A DNA stretch of 64,000 bases from JAEUJM01 sp044221555 (GCA_044221555.1 JBGAOY010000013.1:1-64000); one strand, 5' to 3'. Counted from the stretch's first letter, positions 1 to 10,150 are shown. A program made the numbers and translations. The notes: generated by a model from the letters alone, not told the origin.

Positions 1-1908
1 GGTGATGGTCGCCCGGCGGTCGGCCAGGCTCACGCTCTCGCCGGTGTCGCAGGTCAGCGCGGTCAGGTCCCATCCCGGCACCGCGGCCTGCGTGATCGTG
101 TACGTGCCGGGGGCCAGGCCGGTGCCCACCACATGGTCGGGGAGGGCCGGGTCGCGGTCGTCGTCCATCGACCACTGCGAGCAGCCCGTGCCGAGGCAGC
201 CCGTGAACGAGAAGTCCTGCGGCGCGTCGGCCACCGCTGAGTCCTCCACGATCGCGATCGACGTGGAGCCGTTCGTGAACGTGCAGGTGGCGTGCTCGTC
301 GGCGCCCAGCTCGATCGTCACCCGGCGGTGGGCCAGATCGACCGTCTCGCCCGTGTCGCAGGAGAGCGCGGTGAGGTCCCACCCCGGCACCGCCGCCTGG
401 GTGACGGTGTACGAGCCTGCCGGCAGGCCGCCACCCGTCACGAAGTCGGGCAGTGATGCGTTGGTGCCGCCGTCGTCGTCGAGCGTGAACGCCCCGCAGT
501 TGGCGGTGCCGGTCTGGCACCCGGTGAAGTCGAAGTCCCGACCCTCGTCGGGCACGGAGTCCTGCACGATGGTGATGGCCGGCTTCACGACGAGGAACGA
601 GTCGTTCAACAGGCGGTTCGGGCTGCCGGCACCGGCGTTGGAGACCTTGCCCGGCGTCGCCCCGGCGACGATCGCGGCGGTCACCTCGGCCACCGACGCG
701 CCGGGGCGCTCCTGCAGGTAGCGGGCCGCCATCCCCGCCACGTGCGGGCTGGCCATCGAGGTGCCGTCGAAGCTGGCGACGGCGTCGTCGCCGGTGTGGA
801 CCGACGACGTGATGTCCACGCCCGGCGCGAACACGTCGAGGCACGTCCCGTAGTTCGAGAAGTAGGCCCGGGCGTCGTCGCGCCCGGTCGCGCCCACGGT
901 GATGGCCGAGGGCACGAAGGCCGGCGACGAGGTGCACGCGTCAGACGTCTCGTTGCCGGCCGCGACCGCATACGTGACCCCCGCGGCGACCGAGGCGTCG
1001 ATCGCCTCCTGCTCGGCCTCGGACCGACCGGCGCCGCCGAGGCTCATGTTGGCCACCGCCGGCCTGATCGCGTGCGCTGTCACCCAGTCGATGCCGGCGA
1101 TCACCTGGGAGTTGGACCCTGACCCTGCGCAGTTCAGCACCCGCACGGCCACCAGCGAGACCTGCTTGGCCACGCCGTAGGTGGAACCGCCGATGGTGCC
1201 GGCCACATGGGTGCCGTGGTCGTGGCAGTCCTGGCCGTCCTGAGCGTCGCCCACCGCGTCGAAGCCCACGCTGGCCCGGCCGCCGAACTCGTGGTGGGTG
1301 GTGCGGATTCCGGTGTCGATCACGTAGGCGTGCACGCCGGCGCCGGTGGCGTTGTAGGTGTAGCGGTCGTCGAGGGGCAGGTCGCGCTGGTCGAGCCGAT
1401 CGAGTCCCCACGAGGGCCCGGCCTGGGTGGCTTCGGTGCGTGCGCCACCGTGGGGCGACACGCCGAAGGGCTCCGTCGGCGGCGCCGGCGGGGGTGGTGC
1501 CGGCTCGGCGGTTACCGAGACCGCGGCGTCCTCCTCCACGCTCGCCACCCGGGGGTCCTGGCTCAGGGCCAGCGCGTCGGCCCGGCTCATCTCGGTGGCG
1601 AAGCCGTGCAGCGCGTGCTTGTAGGTGAACAGCACCTCGCCGTCGTGCTCGTCGGCCAGGTCGGCCACAGTGGGCCGCACCGCCGACCGGGGACCGTCGG
1701 CCAGCGTGACGATGTAGCGGTCGGCCAGCGCGCCGTCCACCGTCGCGATGTGACCCGCGGGCCCCGGCTCGGGCGCGGCCGGGGCGGGCGCCGCCACCGC
1801 GGCCGGAACGGCGGGACCCACGATCGCGACGGCGATGAGGGCGACGACGGCGAGGGCGACCGGGCGTGGCGCGCGGGTGGCCGACGGTCGGGGAACGGAG
1901 GGGGTCAT
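1..1908 (-). CDS. Secreted subtilisin-like serine protease (S8), C-terminus cut by window edge
   Basis: Extracellular peptidase of the proteinase K-like S8 family. From the ATG at 1908 the order is: signal peptide (about residues 1-38, hydrophobic core LAVVALIAVAIVG), an I9-type inhibitor propeptide (YIVTLADG), then the catalytic domain with Asp198 (in VIDTGIRTTH), His231 (in HGTHVAG) and Ser384 (in GTSMASPH). Two or more SpaA/prealbumin-like modules follow, each with a SFTGC or DFTGC motif, an acidic DDD stretch, PGTYTITQA and CDTGE; the second is interrupted by the window edge. The gene has no stop inside the window. It is a tandem paralogue of the next gene upstream. Its start codon and GGAG ribosome site lie inside a copy of that neighbour's 3' end (see repeat at 1905). 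Family assignment is firm; substrate is unknown. Confidence 0.93.
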   Translation of the reverse strand, partial: MTPSVPRPSATRAPRPVALAVVALIAVAIVGPAVPAAVAAPAPAAPEPGPAGHIATVDGALADRYIVTLADGPRSAVRPTVADLADEHDGEVLFTYKHALHGFATEMSRADALALSQDPRVASVEEDAAVSVTAEPAPPPPAPPTEPFGVSPHGGARTEATQAGPSWGLDRLDQRDLPLDDRYTYNATGAGVHAYVIDTGIRTTHHEFGGRASVGFDAVGDAQDGQDCHDHGTHVAGTIGGSTYGVAKQVSLVAVRVLNCAGSGSNSQVIAGIDWVTAHAIRPAVANMSLGGAGRSEAEQEAIDASVAAGVTYAVAAGNETSDACTSSPAFVPSAITVGATGRDDARAYFSNYGTCLDVFAPGVDITSSVHTGDDAVASFDGTSMASPHVAGMAARYLQERPGASVAEVTAAIVAGATPGKVSNAGAGSPNRLLNDSFLVVKPAITIVQDSVPDEGRDFDFTGCQTGTANCGAFTLDDDGGTNASLPDFVTGGGLPAGSYTVTQAAVPGWDLTALSCDTGETVDLAHRRVTIELGADEHATCTFTNGSTSIAIVEDSAVADAPQDFSFTGCLGTGCSQWSMDDDRDPALPDHVVGTGLAPGTYTITQAAVPGWDLTALTCDTGESVSLADRRATIT

Positions 1909-1943
1909 CGGTTGCTCCAGGTAGGAGTGACGGCGCCGGCGGC
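1905..1943 (-). repeat. 39-bp direct repeat, copy A, over the start of the first subtilase
   Basis: This stretch matches 1982-2020, the very 3' end of the upstream subtilase gene, at 33 of 39 positions. On the minus strand it reads like the tail of the C-terminal domain (ending TWS) and runs into ATGA, where the ATG starts the downstream protease. It also supplies CTGGAGCA, the only plausible ribosome site. It looks like a junction left by tandem duplication. Confidence 0.75.
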
Positions 1944-1981
1944 GGGGACGGCTCGGCGGCCGTGGCCGCGATGGGAGGAGG

Positions 1982-2020
1982 TCATCAGGTGCTCCAGGTG
2001 AGGGTGAAGGCGCCGGCGGC
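1982..2020 (-). repeat. 39-bp direct repeat, copy B, at the 3' end of the second subtilase
   Basis: Coding sequence for the last residues (AAGAFTLTWST) of the upstream subtilase plus its stop. It is the partner of the copy at 1905-1943, 77 bp away, and marks the unit boundary of the tandem protease pair. Confidence 0.75.
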
Positions 2021-4790
2021 GCCATCGAAGCCGTCGACGGCGATCCGGTACGTGGTGCCGGCCGTTGCCGCGAGTTCGATCCGGCTGGTGAGGAAGGGAA
2101 GGTGGTTGCCGCAGCCGTCGTCGTTGTCGGCCGCCGGCGTGAGCGCGGTCAGCGCCGTGCCGGTGTAGGCGGCCATGACCGTGTCGAGGCCTGGGTCGCT
2201 GCCGCAGGTGTAGAACGAGTACGTGCCCGACGTCGGCGCGGTCCACCGATACCAGACGGAGTGCACCGCGTCGTTGCCGGCATGGGCGGGCTCGCCCGGC
2301 TCGGCCGTCGCGTAGAGGAGCGTCCCGTCAACCGCGCCGTCGCCGCCGGTGAGCACCTGGGCGGCCGCGAAGGCGTCGTTGGCGGGCGCCGCGGGGGTGT
2401 CGGTGAAGGTGCAGGTGGTGTGCTCGCCGGCGGACAGGGTGACGGTGGCCCGGCGGTTGGCCAGGTCGACCGACTCGCCCGTGTCGCACACGACGGTGGC
2501 GAGGTGCAGCGGCGACGGGTCGTCCTGGGTGAGCGTGTAGGTGCCAGGGGCCAGGCCGGCACCGGTCACCCGGTCGGGCAGCGTGACGTCGCCGTCGTCG
2601 TCGAGCGAGAACCTCGAGCAACCCGTGCCGAGATGACAACCGGTGAAGCCGAGGTCCTGGCCGTCGCCGCCCGGTGCGTCCTCGACGATGGTGATGGCCG
2701 CCGAGCGGTCGGTGAACGTGCACGTCACTCGCTCGCCGGCGGTGAGCGTGATGGTGGCCCGGCGAGCGGCCAGGTCGACCGACTCGCCCGTGTCGCACGA
2801 CAGCGCCGCCAGCGACCAGTTGGCGGTGGCCGCCTGGGTGATGGTGTACGTGCCGGGGGCCAGGCCCGTGCCCGAGACGCGACGCGGGGTGGCCGAGGTC
2901 GGGTCGTCGTCGAGAGCGAACTGGGCGCAGCCCGTGCCCAGGCAGCCGGTGAACGAGAAGTCCTGGGGCGAGTCGGGCGACGCGTCCTGCACGATGGTGA
3001 TGGCGGTCGACGTGTTGGTGAAGGTGCAGCGCACGTGCTCGCCGGCGGCCAGGTCGATGGTGACCCGGCGTCGGGCCAGGTCGATCGACTCGCCGGTGTT
3101 GCACGCGAGGTTCGAGAGGTCCCATCCCGCCGAGGGTGCCTGGGTGACGGTGTAGGTCCCCGGCGCCAGCTCACCAGAGGCGAGCACGTCGGTGAGAGAG
3201 GCCTCGTCGTCCTCGTCGTCGTCCAACGAGAAGCCGGCGCACCCACCACTCGAGGGGTGGCACCCGGTGAACGAGAAGTCGTGGCCGTCGGTGGGGGCGG
3301 CGTCCTGGATGATCGTCACCGAGGGGCGCGGGTCGAGGAACCCCGCGTTCAGCAGCCGGTTGGGGCTTCCGGTACCCGGTGACAGCACATGACCCTCGAC
3401 CGCGCCGGCCGTCACCGCGGTCGACACCCTGGCGGGCGACGCCCACGGCCGGTCTTCGAGGTACCGGGCCACGACTCCCGCCACGTGGGGGGCAGACATC
3501 GACGTTCCCGTGGCCGAGCCCGACGCGGTGTCGCTGCCGGCCAGTGCGGACGTGATGTCGACCCCCGGGGCGAACAGGTCCACGCAGGGGCCGAAGTTCG
3601 AGAAGTTGCCGCGGGCGTCGGTGCGGCTCGTCGCTCCCACCGTGAGGGCGGTGACCACACGGCCCGGCGAGACGTTGCACGCGTTCACCGCGCCGCGGAG
3701 GCTGCCGTTGCCGGCGGACAACGAGTAGATCACGCCTGAGGCGATCGACCGCTCGATGGCTCCGTCGAGCGCGGGGGCGACCCCGTTGTCGGCGAAGCCC
3801 AGGCTCAGGCCGAGGCTCATGTTCGCCACCGCGGGCCGCACCGCGTTGGCGGTGACCCAGTCGACGCCGGCGATCACGTCGGCCTCCGTGCCGTCCCCTG
3901 CGCAGTCGAGCACCCGCACCGCCACGAGCGACACCCCTTTGGCCACCCCGTAGGTCGACCCACCGACGGTCCCGGCCACATGGGTCCCGTGGCCGTGGCA
4001 GTCCTGGCCGTCGCCGCCGGTGGCGTCGAATCCCACGCGGGCCCGCCCACCGAACTCCTGGTGGGTGGTGCGGATGCCGGTGTCGATCACGTAGGCGTGC
4101 ACGCCGTCCCCGGTGCTCCCGTAGGCGTACGTGCCGTCGAGGGGCAGGTCGGCCTGGTCGAGGCGGTCGAGGCCCCACGTGGCGCCGGCCTGGGTGGTCT
4201 CCACCCGCACCACCGCGTTCTCCTCCACCGCCGCGACCCGGGGGTCGCGGCTCAGCTCCAGGGCCGCCGCGTCGGTCATCTCGGCGGCGAACCCGTGCAG
4301 CGCGCTGCGGTAGACGTGCAACACGTCGGCGTCGTGCGCGGCAGCCAACGTCGACGCCACCGATCGCACCTGCGAGGCGGGGCCATCGGCCAGGGTGACG
4401 ATGTACTGGCCCGCAACGGCGTCCGGCGCCTCGGTGACACGGCCCGGGCCGGTGGCCGTCGCCGCGACTGGTGGGGCCTCCGCCGCCTGGCCGTCGGAGA
4501 CAGCGCCGGTCGAGCCCGCATCCGGCGCAACCGCGGTGGTCGGTGCACCCGTCGTCGAGGTGGCATCCGGTGAAGGTGCCGTGTTGGCGGGGAGGTCCCC
4601 ATCCGTCGCCGGCGGGCCGTCCGGGGGTGCGCGCCCCGTCCACCGTCGACGCACCCACGCCCACCGGCTCGGCCAGGCCCGCGGTCGTCGCCACACTCAT
4701 CGCCGCGGCTGCCGGCCCGGCCGCGGCCAGCACCGTGAGGAGGAGGCCCACGGCCACCGTCGTCGTCGGACCCACGCGCCTGTTCGTCAT
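1985..4790 (-). CDS. Secreted subtilisin-like serine protease (S8) with apparent +1 frameshift near the N-terminus
   Basis: The ATG at 4790 follows a perfect AGGAGG and opens a clear signal peptide (MTNRRVGPTTTVAVGLLLTV). That frame differs by one base from the frame holding the protease. Dropping one base of the G5 tract at 4623-4627 joins them smoothly (ARTPDGPPATDGDLPANTAP), giving about 930 residues. After the join come an I9 propeptide (QYIVTLADG), catalytic Asp (VIDTGIRTTH), His (HGHGTHVAG) and Ser (GTSMSAPH), then three SpaA-like modules with FTGC, DDD, PGTYT.TQ and C.TGES motifs. A PPC-like domain (HSVWYRWTAPTSGTYSF) ends the protein. Either the G tract is a sequencing error or slippage site, or the gene is newly inactivated. 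The rest of the frame is intact for some 890 codons, which favours an error or recent event. Confidence 0.88.
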
Positions 4791-4849
4791 CCGGGCCTCC
4801 TCCTCGTCCGCCGCCGCCCACTCCCCGATGCCCGGCACTGTCCCAGCCG

Positions 4850-5760
4850 GTGATTGCTCCGCGGTTGCATGGCGACAACAAGCCCGCTCCTGGCAGGGGA
4901 CGAGATCTCGCGCAGGGAACACTGGCGCTGCGGCTGCAGGGTCCGACCGCCTTCGAGTCGCTGCGCAACGCCCAAGACCACCTGCGCGTCGCGCACGCCT
5001 TCGCCGCGCTCCCCCAGATCCGCGCCCACTTCGCCGCCGGGGTGCTGTCGTACTCCAAGGTGCGGGCCATCACCCGCGTCGCCGACGAGACCACCGAGGA
5101 CTTCTTCCTGGCGTTCGCGCTCAAACGGCACCACCACCCACCTCGAACGCGCCATCGCCGGATACCGGCGCACCGGCCAGTTGGACGACCAGGCCGCCAA
5201 CGACCGCCACCACCAGGGCCGCTACCTCCGGTGGTGGCTCGACGACGGCATGGTGGTGTTCGAAGGGCGCCTCACCCCCGAAGACGCCGCCATCGTCACC
5301 GCCGCGACCACCGCCCCCACAAAACGTTCACCTGAACGCCCCACCGACACCGACCAGGTCCCCCAACCCGGCCACGACACCGAGCACGCACGCCAAGCCG
5401 ACGCCCTCGTCGCCCTCCTCACCGGCGACACCACCCCCGGCGCCGCCACCACCGTGATCGTCCACGTCGACACCGACACATTGGCCCACTGGTGCACGAA
5501 GGCGGCTACACCATCGAACTCCACGACAACCAGGTCATCCTCCACCGCCCCGGACGAACCCCACTGGTCGACACCCCACCCAGAACCCCCACCCGGCGCA
5601 GGGATCACCCACACCAACCTCAACCACGGCCTCGAACCCACCACCATCACCACCAACGAACCCACCACCATCACCACCAACTGGGACGGCACCCACCTCA
5701 CCCACAACGACCTCTCCTGGGCCCTCGCCTTCCTCAACGCCGGCCTCGCCATGCGGCCCC
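4850..5760 (+). pseudogene. DUF222 (13E12-repeat) family relic with several frameshifts
   Basis: Remnant of the DUF222 family, which in actinobacteria usually precedes an HNH nuclease domain. The motif LRVAHAFAALPQIRAHFAAG and then LSYSKVRAITRVADETTEDF sits in one frame (about 4960-5125). The continuation THLERAIAGYRRTGQL through RYLRWWLDDGMVVFEGRL to VIVHVDTDTLAHW is in a second frame (about 5130-5490). A third piece (GGYTIELHDNQVILHRPG) lies in the first frame again, and a final piece (TNWDGTHLTHNDLSWALAF) is back in the second. No HNH motif and no N-terminal part were found. At least three frameshifts make it non-functional. Such genes are often multicopy and prone to decay. Confidence 0.75.
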
Positions 5761-6150
5761 TCAAGGGCGCCGGCGGCGGCCCCACGCTCGGGGTCGCGTC
5801 GGCGTCAGCGGCCGGCGAGACGCGGGCGGCCAACGGCCTGTCGCCACCGCCCACGACCCGGACATCCGCGCGACCACACCCACCGCAAGCACCCACCATC
5901 GACCCGGACACCCATGCCAGGCGCCCGGCACGGGCACCGCCCATGACGACGACCGGTGACCCGACGGGGCCCACCGGTGTCGCCCCTCGGTGCAGCCCTC
6001 GCCTCACGCCGTCACTCGCCTGGTGTCGGTCGGCTGCACCGGGGGTCGACCCGCCGCTGGGTTCCCGCGATCCGGATCGCACCGCGGCTCGGGGGGAAGC
6101 CGGGTGCGTCCTTGGTCGTCAGGATGCACGGCGGCACTTGCCGCCGGGTT
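5761..6150. other. Gap without a recognisable gene
   Basis: Follows the DUF222 relic. Open frames exist on both strands, but they are proline/arginine-rich artefacts of high GC with no recognisable motif. It may be further decayed coding sequence. Confidence 0.5.
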
Positions 6151-6792
6151 TCACACGGGTAACGCGGCCTCGGCGGCCAGGCGGCGGTGCACCGCCCAGC
6201 GCTCGTCGAGGCTGAGCACCGCCTCGCGCCGGCCGAGCACGTACACACCGGCGTCGGTGAGTGGCCGGGGGCCGAAGGCGACGCACCGGTGGCCCGCCGC
6301 CTCGAAGTCGTCGGTGGTCAAGCGGCCGGTGGCCACGAACTCGCGCACGGCCCGGCACAGCGCGTCCATCTGGGCCGCCGGCCAGGTGCCGGTGGTGGGC
6401 CGGTACAGGGTGAGGCGCCCGCCGCCGGGGGCCGGGCGCAGGTGCACGGCCACGTCGAGGTCGAGGCGGTGGGCGAAGACCGCCAGGTGGCCGTCCACCT
6501 CCTGGGCCTGGGGGACCGGCGCGCGATGCTCCCGCTGCCGGCGGGCACCGTTGGGGAGCACCGGCATGGGTGGGGGCACCCGGGCGGGGTCGGTGGGAGC
6601 GGCGGCCGGGCCGGCCGGCGGCGAGTGTCCGAACAGCGACTCGATGCCCCGGCCGGCGGCGGCCGCCGCCGATGTGCCGCGGGCCCCGTCGGTCACCTGC
6701 AGGATCGTGCCGAGGCCCCGCCCCAGGCCGAACTGGTCCTCGTCGTCGTCGAGCGGTTCACGAGCCTCGGTCGGCTCGTCGGCGAGCGCCAT
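6151..6792 (-). CDS. Hypothetical protein with ParB-like N-terminal motif
   Basis: A 213-aa protein of unknown function. An acidic N-terminus (EPLDDDEDQ) is followed by FGLGRGLGTIL, which resembles the short GLGRGL tag at the N-terminus of ParB proteins. A proline/alanine linker (residues about 45-85) leads to a folded C-terminal half with regular hydrophobic spacing (GRLTLYRPTTGTWPAAQMDALCRA cut short here) and a last helix rich in Arg/Ala. No ParB HTH is present, so a role in partition is not supported; the tag is only a resemblance. It is transcribed toward the DUF222 relic and follows the molybdoenzyme gene by 66 bp, possibly in the same unit. Confidence 0.6.
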   Translation of the reverse strand: MALADEPTEAREPLDDDEDQFGLGRGLGTILQVTDGARGTSAAAAAGRGIESLFGHSPPAGPAAAPTDPARVPPPMPVLPNGARRQREHRAPVPQAQEVDGHLAVFAHRLDLDVAVHLRPAPGGGRLTLYRPTTGTWPAAQMDALCRAVREFVATGRLTTDDFEAAGHRCVAFGPRPLTDAGVYVLGRREAVLSLDERWAVHRRLAAEAALPV

Positions 6793-6858
6793 GCCCCCAG
6801 GATCACACGCCCGCCGGCGGCGATCGCGGACCCTGGCGGTGAACGCGGTGGCGCGGGC

Positions 6859-9291
6859 TCAGCCGCCGCCGGCCGGCTCGAGGCGGACGATCACCGACTT
6901 GGAGGTGGGGGTGTTGCTGGCCTCGGCGGTGCTGTCGAGGGGCACGAGCACGTTGGCCTCGGGGAAGTAGGCGGCGCAGGTGCCCCGGGCCACCGGGAAG
7001 GCGACGGCGCGGAAGGCCGGCGCTCGGCGCGCTGTGGCGCCGGGACGGTCGGGCGCCCCCACCAGGTCGACGATGTCGGCGTCGGCCACGCCCAGCGCAG
7101 CCAGGTCGTCCGGGTGGGCGAACACCACCCGGCGGCCCTGACTGATGCCCCGGTAGCGGTCGTCGAGGCCGTAGATGGTGGTGTTGAACTGGTCGTGCGA
7201 TCGGATCGTCTGCAACAGCAGGTGCCCGTCGGGCACGGCGAGCACCTCGAGCGGGTTCACCGTGAGGCGGGCCCGGCCGGTGGCGGTGGGGAACGTGCGC
7301 GAGTCCCGCACCGGATGTGGCAGAGCGAAGCCCTCGGGCCGGGCCGCCCGCTCGTTGAAGCGCTCGAAGCCCGGGACCACCGCCTCGATGTGGCGGCGGA
7401 TGGTGCCGTAGTCGGCGGCGAAGGCCTCCCACCCGGCCGCGCCGTCATCGCGACCACTGCCGTCACCGTCACCACCGTCGCCACGGCGAGCACTGCCGCC
7501 CGGATCGTCCGAGCCCGCGACGCCGGGCGAGGGCCCGCCGCCCAGCGTGGCCGCGGCGACGCCGGCGACGATGGCCACCTCGCTGCGCAGGTGGGGCGAG
7601 GCGGGATCGAGACGACCCCGGCTGGCGTGCACCATCCCCATCGAGTCCTCGACGGTGACGAACTGGTCGCCGCCGGCCTGGCGGTCGACCTCGGTGCGGC
7701 CGAGGCACGGCAGGATCAGGGCGGTGTCGCCGCACACCGTGTGCGAGCGGTTGAGCTTGGTCGACACGTGGGCGGTGAGCCGGCAGCGGGCCATCGCTGC
7801 CGTGGTCACGTCGGTGTCGGGGGCGGCAGCCACGAAGTTGCCGCCCAACCCGAAGAAGACGTCGACCCGGCCGTCGCGCATGGCCCGGATGGCGTCGACC
7901 ACGTCGTAGCCCGGCTCGCGGGGCGGGTCGAACCCGAACTCGGCGCCCAGCGCGTCGAGGAACGGGGCCTTGGGCTTCTCGTAGATGCCCATGGTGCGAT
8001 CGCCCTGCACGTTGCTGTGGCCACGCACCGGGCACACGCCGGCCCCCTGGCGGCCGATGCTCCCCCGCAGGAGCAGGAGGTTGACGATCTCGCGGATCGT
8101 CGGCACCGAGTTGCGATGCTGGGTGAGGCCCATGGCCCAGCACACGATGATGCGGTCGGCGGCCAGCACCATGGCCAGCGCGGCATCGATCTCGTCACGA
8201 CATAGGCCGGTGGCCCGATCGATGTCGTCCCACGACAGCGTCTGCAGGTGAGCGGCCAACTCGTCGTAGCCGTCGCAGTACTCGTCGACGAACGCACGGT
8301 TCACCGCAGGCAGGTCGCCGGCCGGCCGGTTCACCGCAGGCGCGTCGACCGTCGCCGGGTCGCTCGCCGAGCGCTCGATGAGCAGGCGGTTGAGGGCCTG
8401 GAACAGCGCGAGGTCGCCGTTCACCCGGATCTGCAGGAACAGGTCGGCCAGCGCGTGGCCCGTGCCCAGCACGCCCGACACCCGCTGGGGGTTCTTGAAC
8501 CGCAGCAGTCCGGCCTCGGGCAGTGGGTTGACCGCGATGACGCGGGCGCCGTTGGCCTTGGCCCGTTCCAGCGCGGTCAGCATGCGGGGATGGTTGGTGC
8601 CGGGGTTCTGGCCCACCACGAAGATCAGGTCGGTGTCGACCACGTCGTCGAGGGTGACGCTGCCCTTGCCCACCCCGATGGTGTCGGTGAGGGCCACGCC
8701 GCTCGACTCGTGGCACAGGTTCGAGCAGTCCGGCAGGTTGTTGGTACCGAATCGGCGCACGAACAGCTGGTAGGCGAACGCGGCCTCGTTGCTGGTGCGC
8801 CCCGACGTGTAGAACACGGCCCGGTCGGGGTGGTCGAGGGCCGCCAATTCACCGCCCACCAGCGCGAAGGCGTCGTCCCACGTGATGGACTCGTAGTGGT
8901 CCGACCCCGGCCGCTTCACCATCGGCTCGGTGAGCCGGCCCTGCCGGCCCAGCCAGTGGTCGCTGCGGTCGGCCAGGTCGGCGATCGAGTGGGCCGCGAA
9001 GAAGTCGCGCCCGATGCGTCGGGTGGTGGCCTCCTCGGCCACCGCCTTCATGCCGTTCTCGCAGAACTCGGCGTGGGGTCGCTCGTCGGGGCGGCCCTCG
9101 GGCCAGGCGCAGCCGGGGCAGTCGAAGCCGTCGGCCTGGTTCACCTTCAGCAGCGTGCGAGCGCTGCGACCGACCCCCATCTGGCCCACGGCCATGCGCA
9201 GCCCCGCCACCACGCCGGCGGGGCCCGCCGCGGTCCGCTTGGGTGGGCCGACCTGCAGGTGCTCGTCGCCGCGATCGTCCCGGCCGCTCAC
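6859..9291 (-). CDS. FdhF/YdeP family molybdopterin oxidoreductase
   Basis: An 810-aa cytoplasmic molybdenum enzyme of the FdhF/YdeP family, relatives of the formate dehydrogenase catalytic subunit. Near the N-terminus the family signature NQADGFDCPGCAWPEG carries the Cys pair found in YdeP-type proteins. Next come the molybdopterin oxidoreductase domain (YESITWDDAF, FYTSGRTSNEAAFAYQLF, DTDLIFVVGQNPGTNHPR) and a C-terminal molydopterin-dinucleotide binding domain (HDQFNTTIYGLDDRYRG, ARGTCAAYFPEANVLVPLD). The start is GTG. The substrate of this family is uncertain; YdeP in E. coli is linked to acid resistance. No partner electron-transfer subunits are adjacent. A glycine/aspartate-rich low-complexity insert lies near residue 605. 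Confidence 0.92.
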   Translation of the reverse strand: MSGRDDRGDEHLQVGPPKRTAAGPAGVVAGLRMAVGQMGVGRSARTLLKVNQADGFDCPGCAWPEGRPDERPHAEFCENGMKAVAEEATTRRIGRDFFAAHSIADLADRSDHWLGRQGRLTEPMVKRPGSDHYESITWDDAFALVGGELAALDHPDRAVFYTSGRTSNEAAFAYQLFVRRFGTNNLPDCSNLCHESSGVALTDTIGVGKGSVTLDDVVDTDLIFVVGQNPGTNHPRMLTALERAKANGARVIAVNPLPEAGLLRFKNPQRVSGVLGTGHALADLFLQIRVNGDLALFQALNRLLIERSASDPATVDAPAVNRPAGDLPAVNRAFVDEYCDGYDELAAHLQTLSWDDIDRATGLCRDEIDAALAMVLAADRIIVCWAMGLTQHRNSVPTIREIVNLLLLRGSIGRQGAGVCPVRGHSNVQGDRTMGIYEKPKAPFLDALGAEFGFDPPREPGYDVVDAIRAMRDGRVDVFFGLGGNFVAAAPDTDVTTAAMARCRLTAHVSTKLNRSHTVCGDTALILPCLGRTEVDRQAGGDQFVTVEDSMGMVHASRGRLDPASPHLRSEVAIVAGVAAATLGGGPSPGVAGSDDPGGSARRGDGGDGDGSGRDDGAAGWEAFAADYGTIRRHIEAVVPGFERFNERAARPEGFALPHPVRDSRTFPTATGRARLTVNPLEVLAVPDGHLLLQTIRSHDQFNTTIYGLDDRYRGISQGRRVVFAHPDDLAALGVADADIVDLVGAPDRPGATARRAPAFRAVAFPVARGTCAAYFPEANVLVPLDSTAEASNTPTSKSVIVRLEPAGGG

Positions 9292-9484
9292 ACCGAGAAC
9301 CTACCGGGCCGGGTGGCGGCCTCGCGATGTGCGGGTGCCAGGGCCCCGATCCGGCCCGAACCCGCCCGCGCCGGACAGGAGCGACACCGTCGCTGCCCGT
9401 CCCCGGCCCCAACCCCGTCCCCGGCCCCAACCCGGCCAGGCTGGGCTGGGCGACCGCACCCGAAGGGCATCCGCACAGGCCCGG

Positions 9485-10096
9485 TCAGAGCAGGTCGGCC
9501 TTCAGCGGGCCTATCTGTCCCGCCACGTTGTCGCCGGCCTTCAGCCAGGTGGTGCGCAACAGATGATGGTGGACGACGAACGGGAACACGATCGCCGCCG
9601 TGGCGATCGGCTCGACCAACGGCTCGACCCGGGTGAGGGACAGACACGCCCCGACGCCGGGGGGGCGGGTCTGGGTGACCGAGGCGACCACCTGATCGGC
9701 CAGGTCCCAGATCCACGCGCCCGCGAACACGTGCGGCGATCCCTCGGTGCGGACGTCGTACTTGGCGACCTGGGCGCTGCCCCACCAGACGACGTTCTTG
9801 TCGAACGCACCGACCGTGGTGCCGTCCGGCGTGAGCACCCGCACCAGGTTGGGCGACCGGATGGCCTCGCTCATCGAGGTCGGCTCGGTGATGCCGACGC
9901 ACGGCGCCCCGCTGGTGTCGGCGAGCCAGTAGGTGGCGGCCCGCCCCCGCGCCGGCTCGGTGTAGGTGACCGGGCCCCCGGCGACCCCGTTTCGGTCGGA
10001 CACCGTCCAGACCGACTCGGTCTTCCAACTCGTAGGACGACCCGGACCGTCCAGGCGGTACCAGTAGCCGAGCTCCGCCTGCGTCGGGATGGGCAC
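9485..10096 (-). CDS. Hypothetical protein
   Basis: A 203-aa protein with no recognised domain. The GTG at 10096 is chosen because GGAAGGA lies seven bases before it. Composition suggests a beta-rich soluble fold with many Trp and aromatic residues (YWYRLDG, VWWGSAQVAKYDV, AGAWIWDLAD), and the last third is hydrophobic (IATAAIVFPFVVHHHLL). There is no signal peptide. The N-terminal part with paired Trp and Tyr is faintly reminiscent of the LURP-one/scramblase-like proteins (compare the gene at 20634), but I would not assign that. Confidence 0.6.
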   Translation of the reverse strand: MPIPTQAELGYWYRLDGPGRPTSWKTESVWTVSDRNGVAGGPVTYTEPARGRAATYWLADTSGAPCVGITEPTSMSEAIRSPNLVRVLTPDGTTVGAFDKNVVWWGSAQVAKYDVRTEGSPHVFAGAWIWDLADQVVASVTQTRPPGVGACLSLTRVEPLVEPIATAAIVFPFVVHHHLLRTTWLKAGDNVAGQIGPLKADLL

Positions 10097-10150
10097 CGGC
10101 CCATCCTTCCAGACCGCCTACCGCGGCGGCGGCGCGGGCGCGCCGGCCGC

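Noticed and set aside
5222..6082. Minus-strand open frame opposite the DUF222 relic and the following gap
   Set aside because: Gly/Val/Arg-rich shadow of plus-strand coding DNA, with no motif or ribosome site.
9400..9445. Short direct repeats of CCCCGGCCCCAACCC before the gene at 9291
   Set aside because: Two imperfect copies in low-complexity GC sequence; no array or hairpin.
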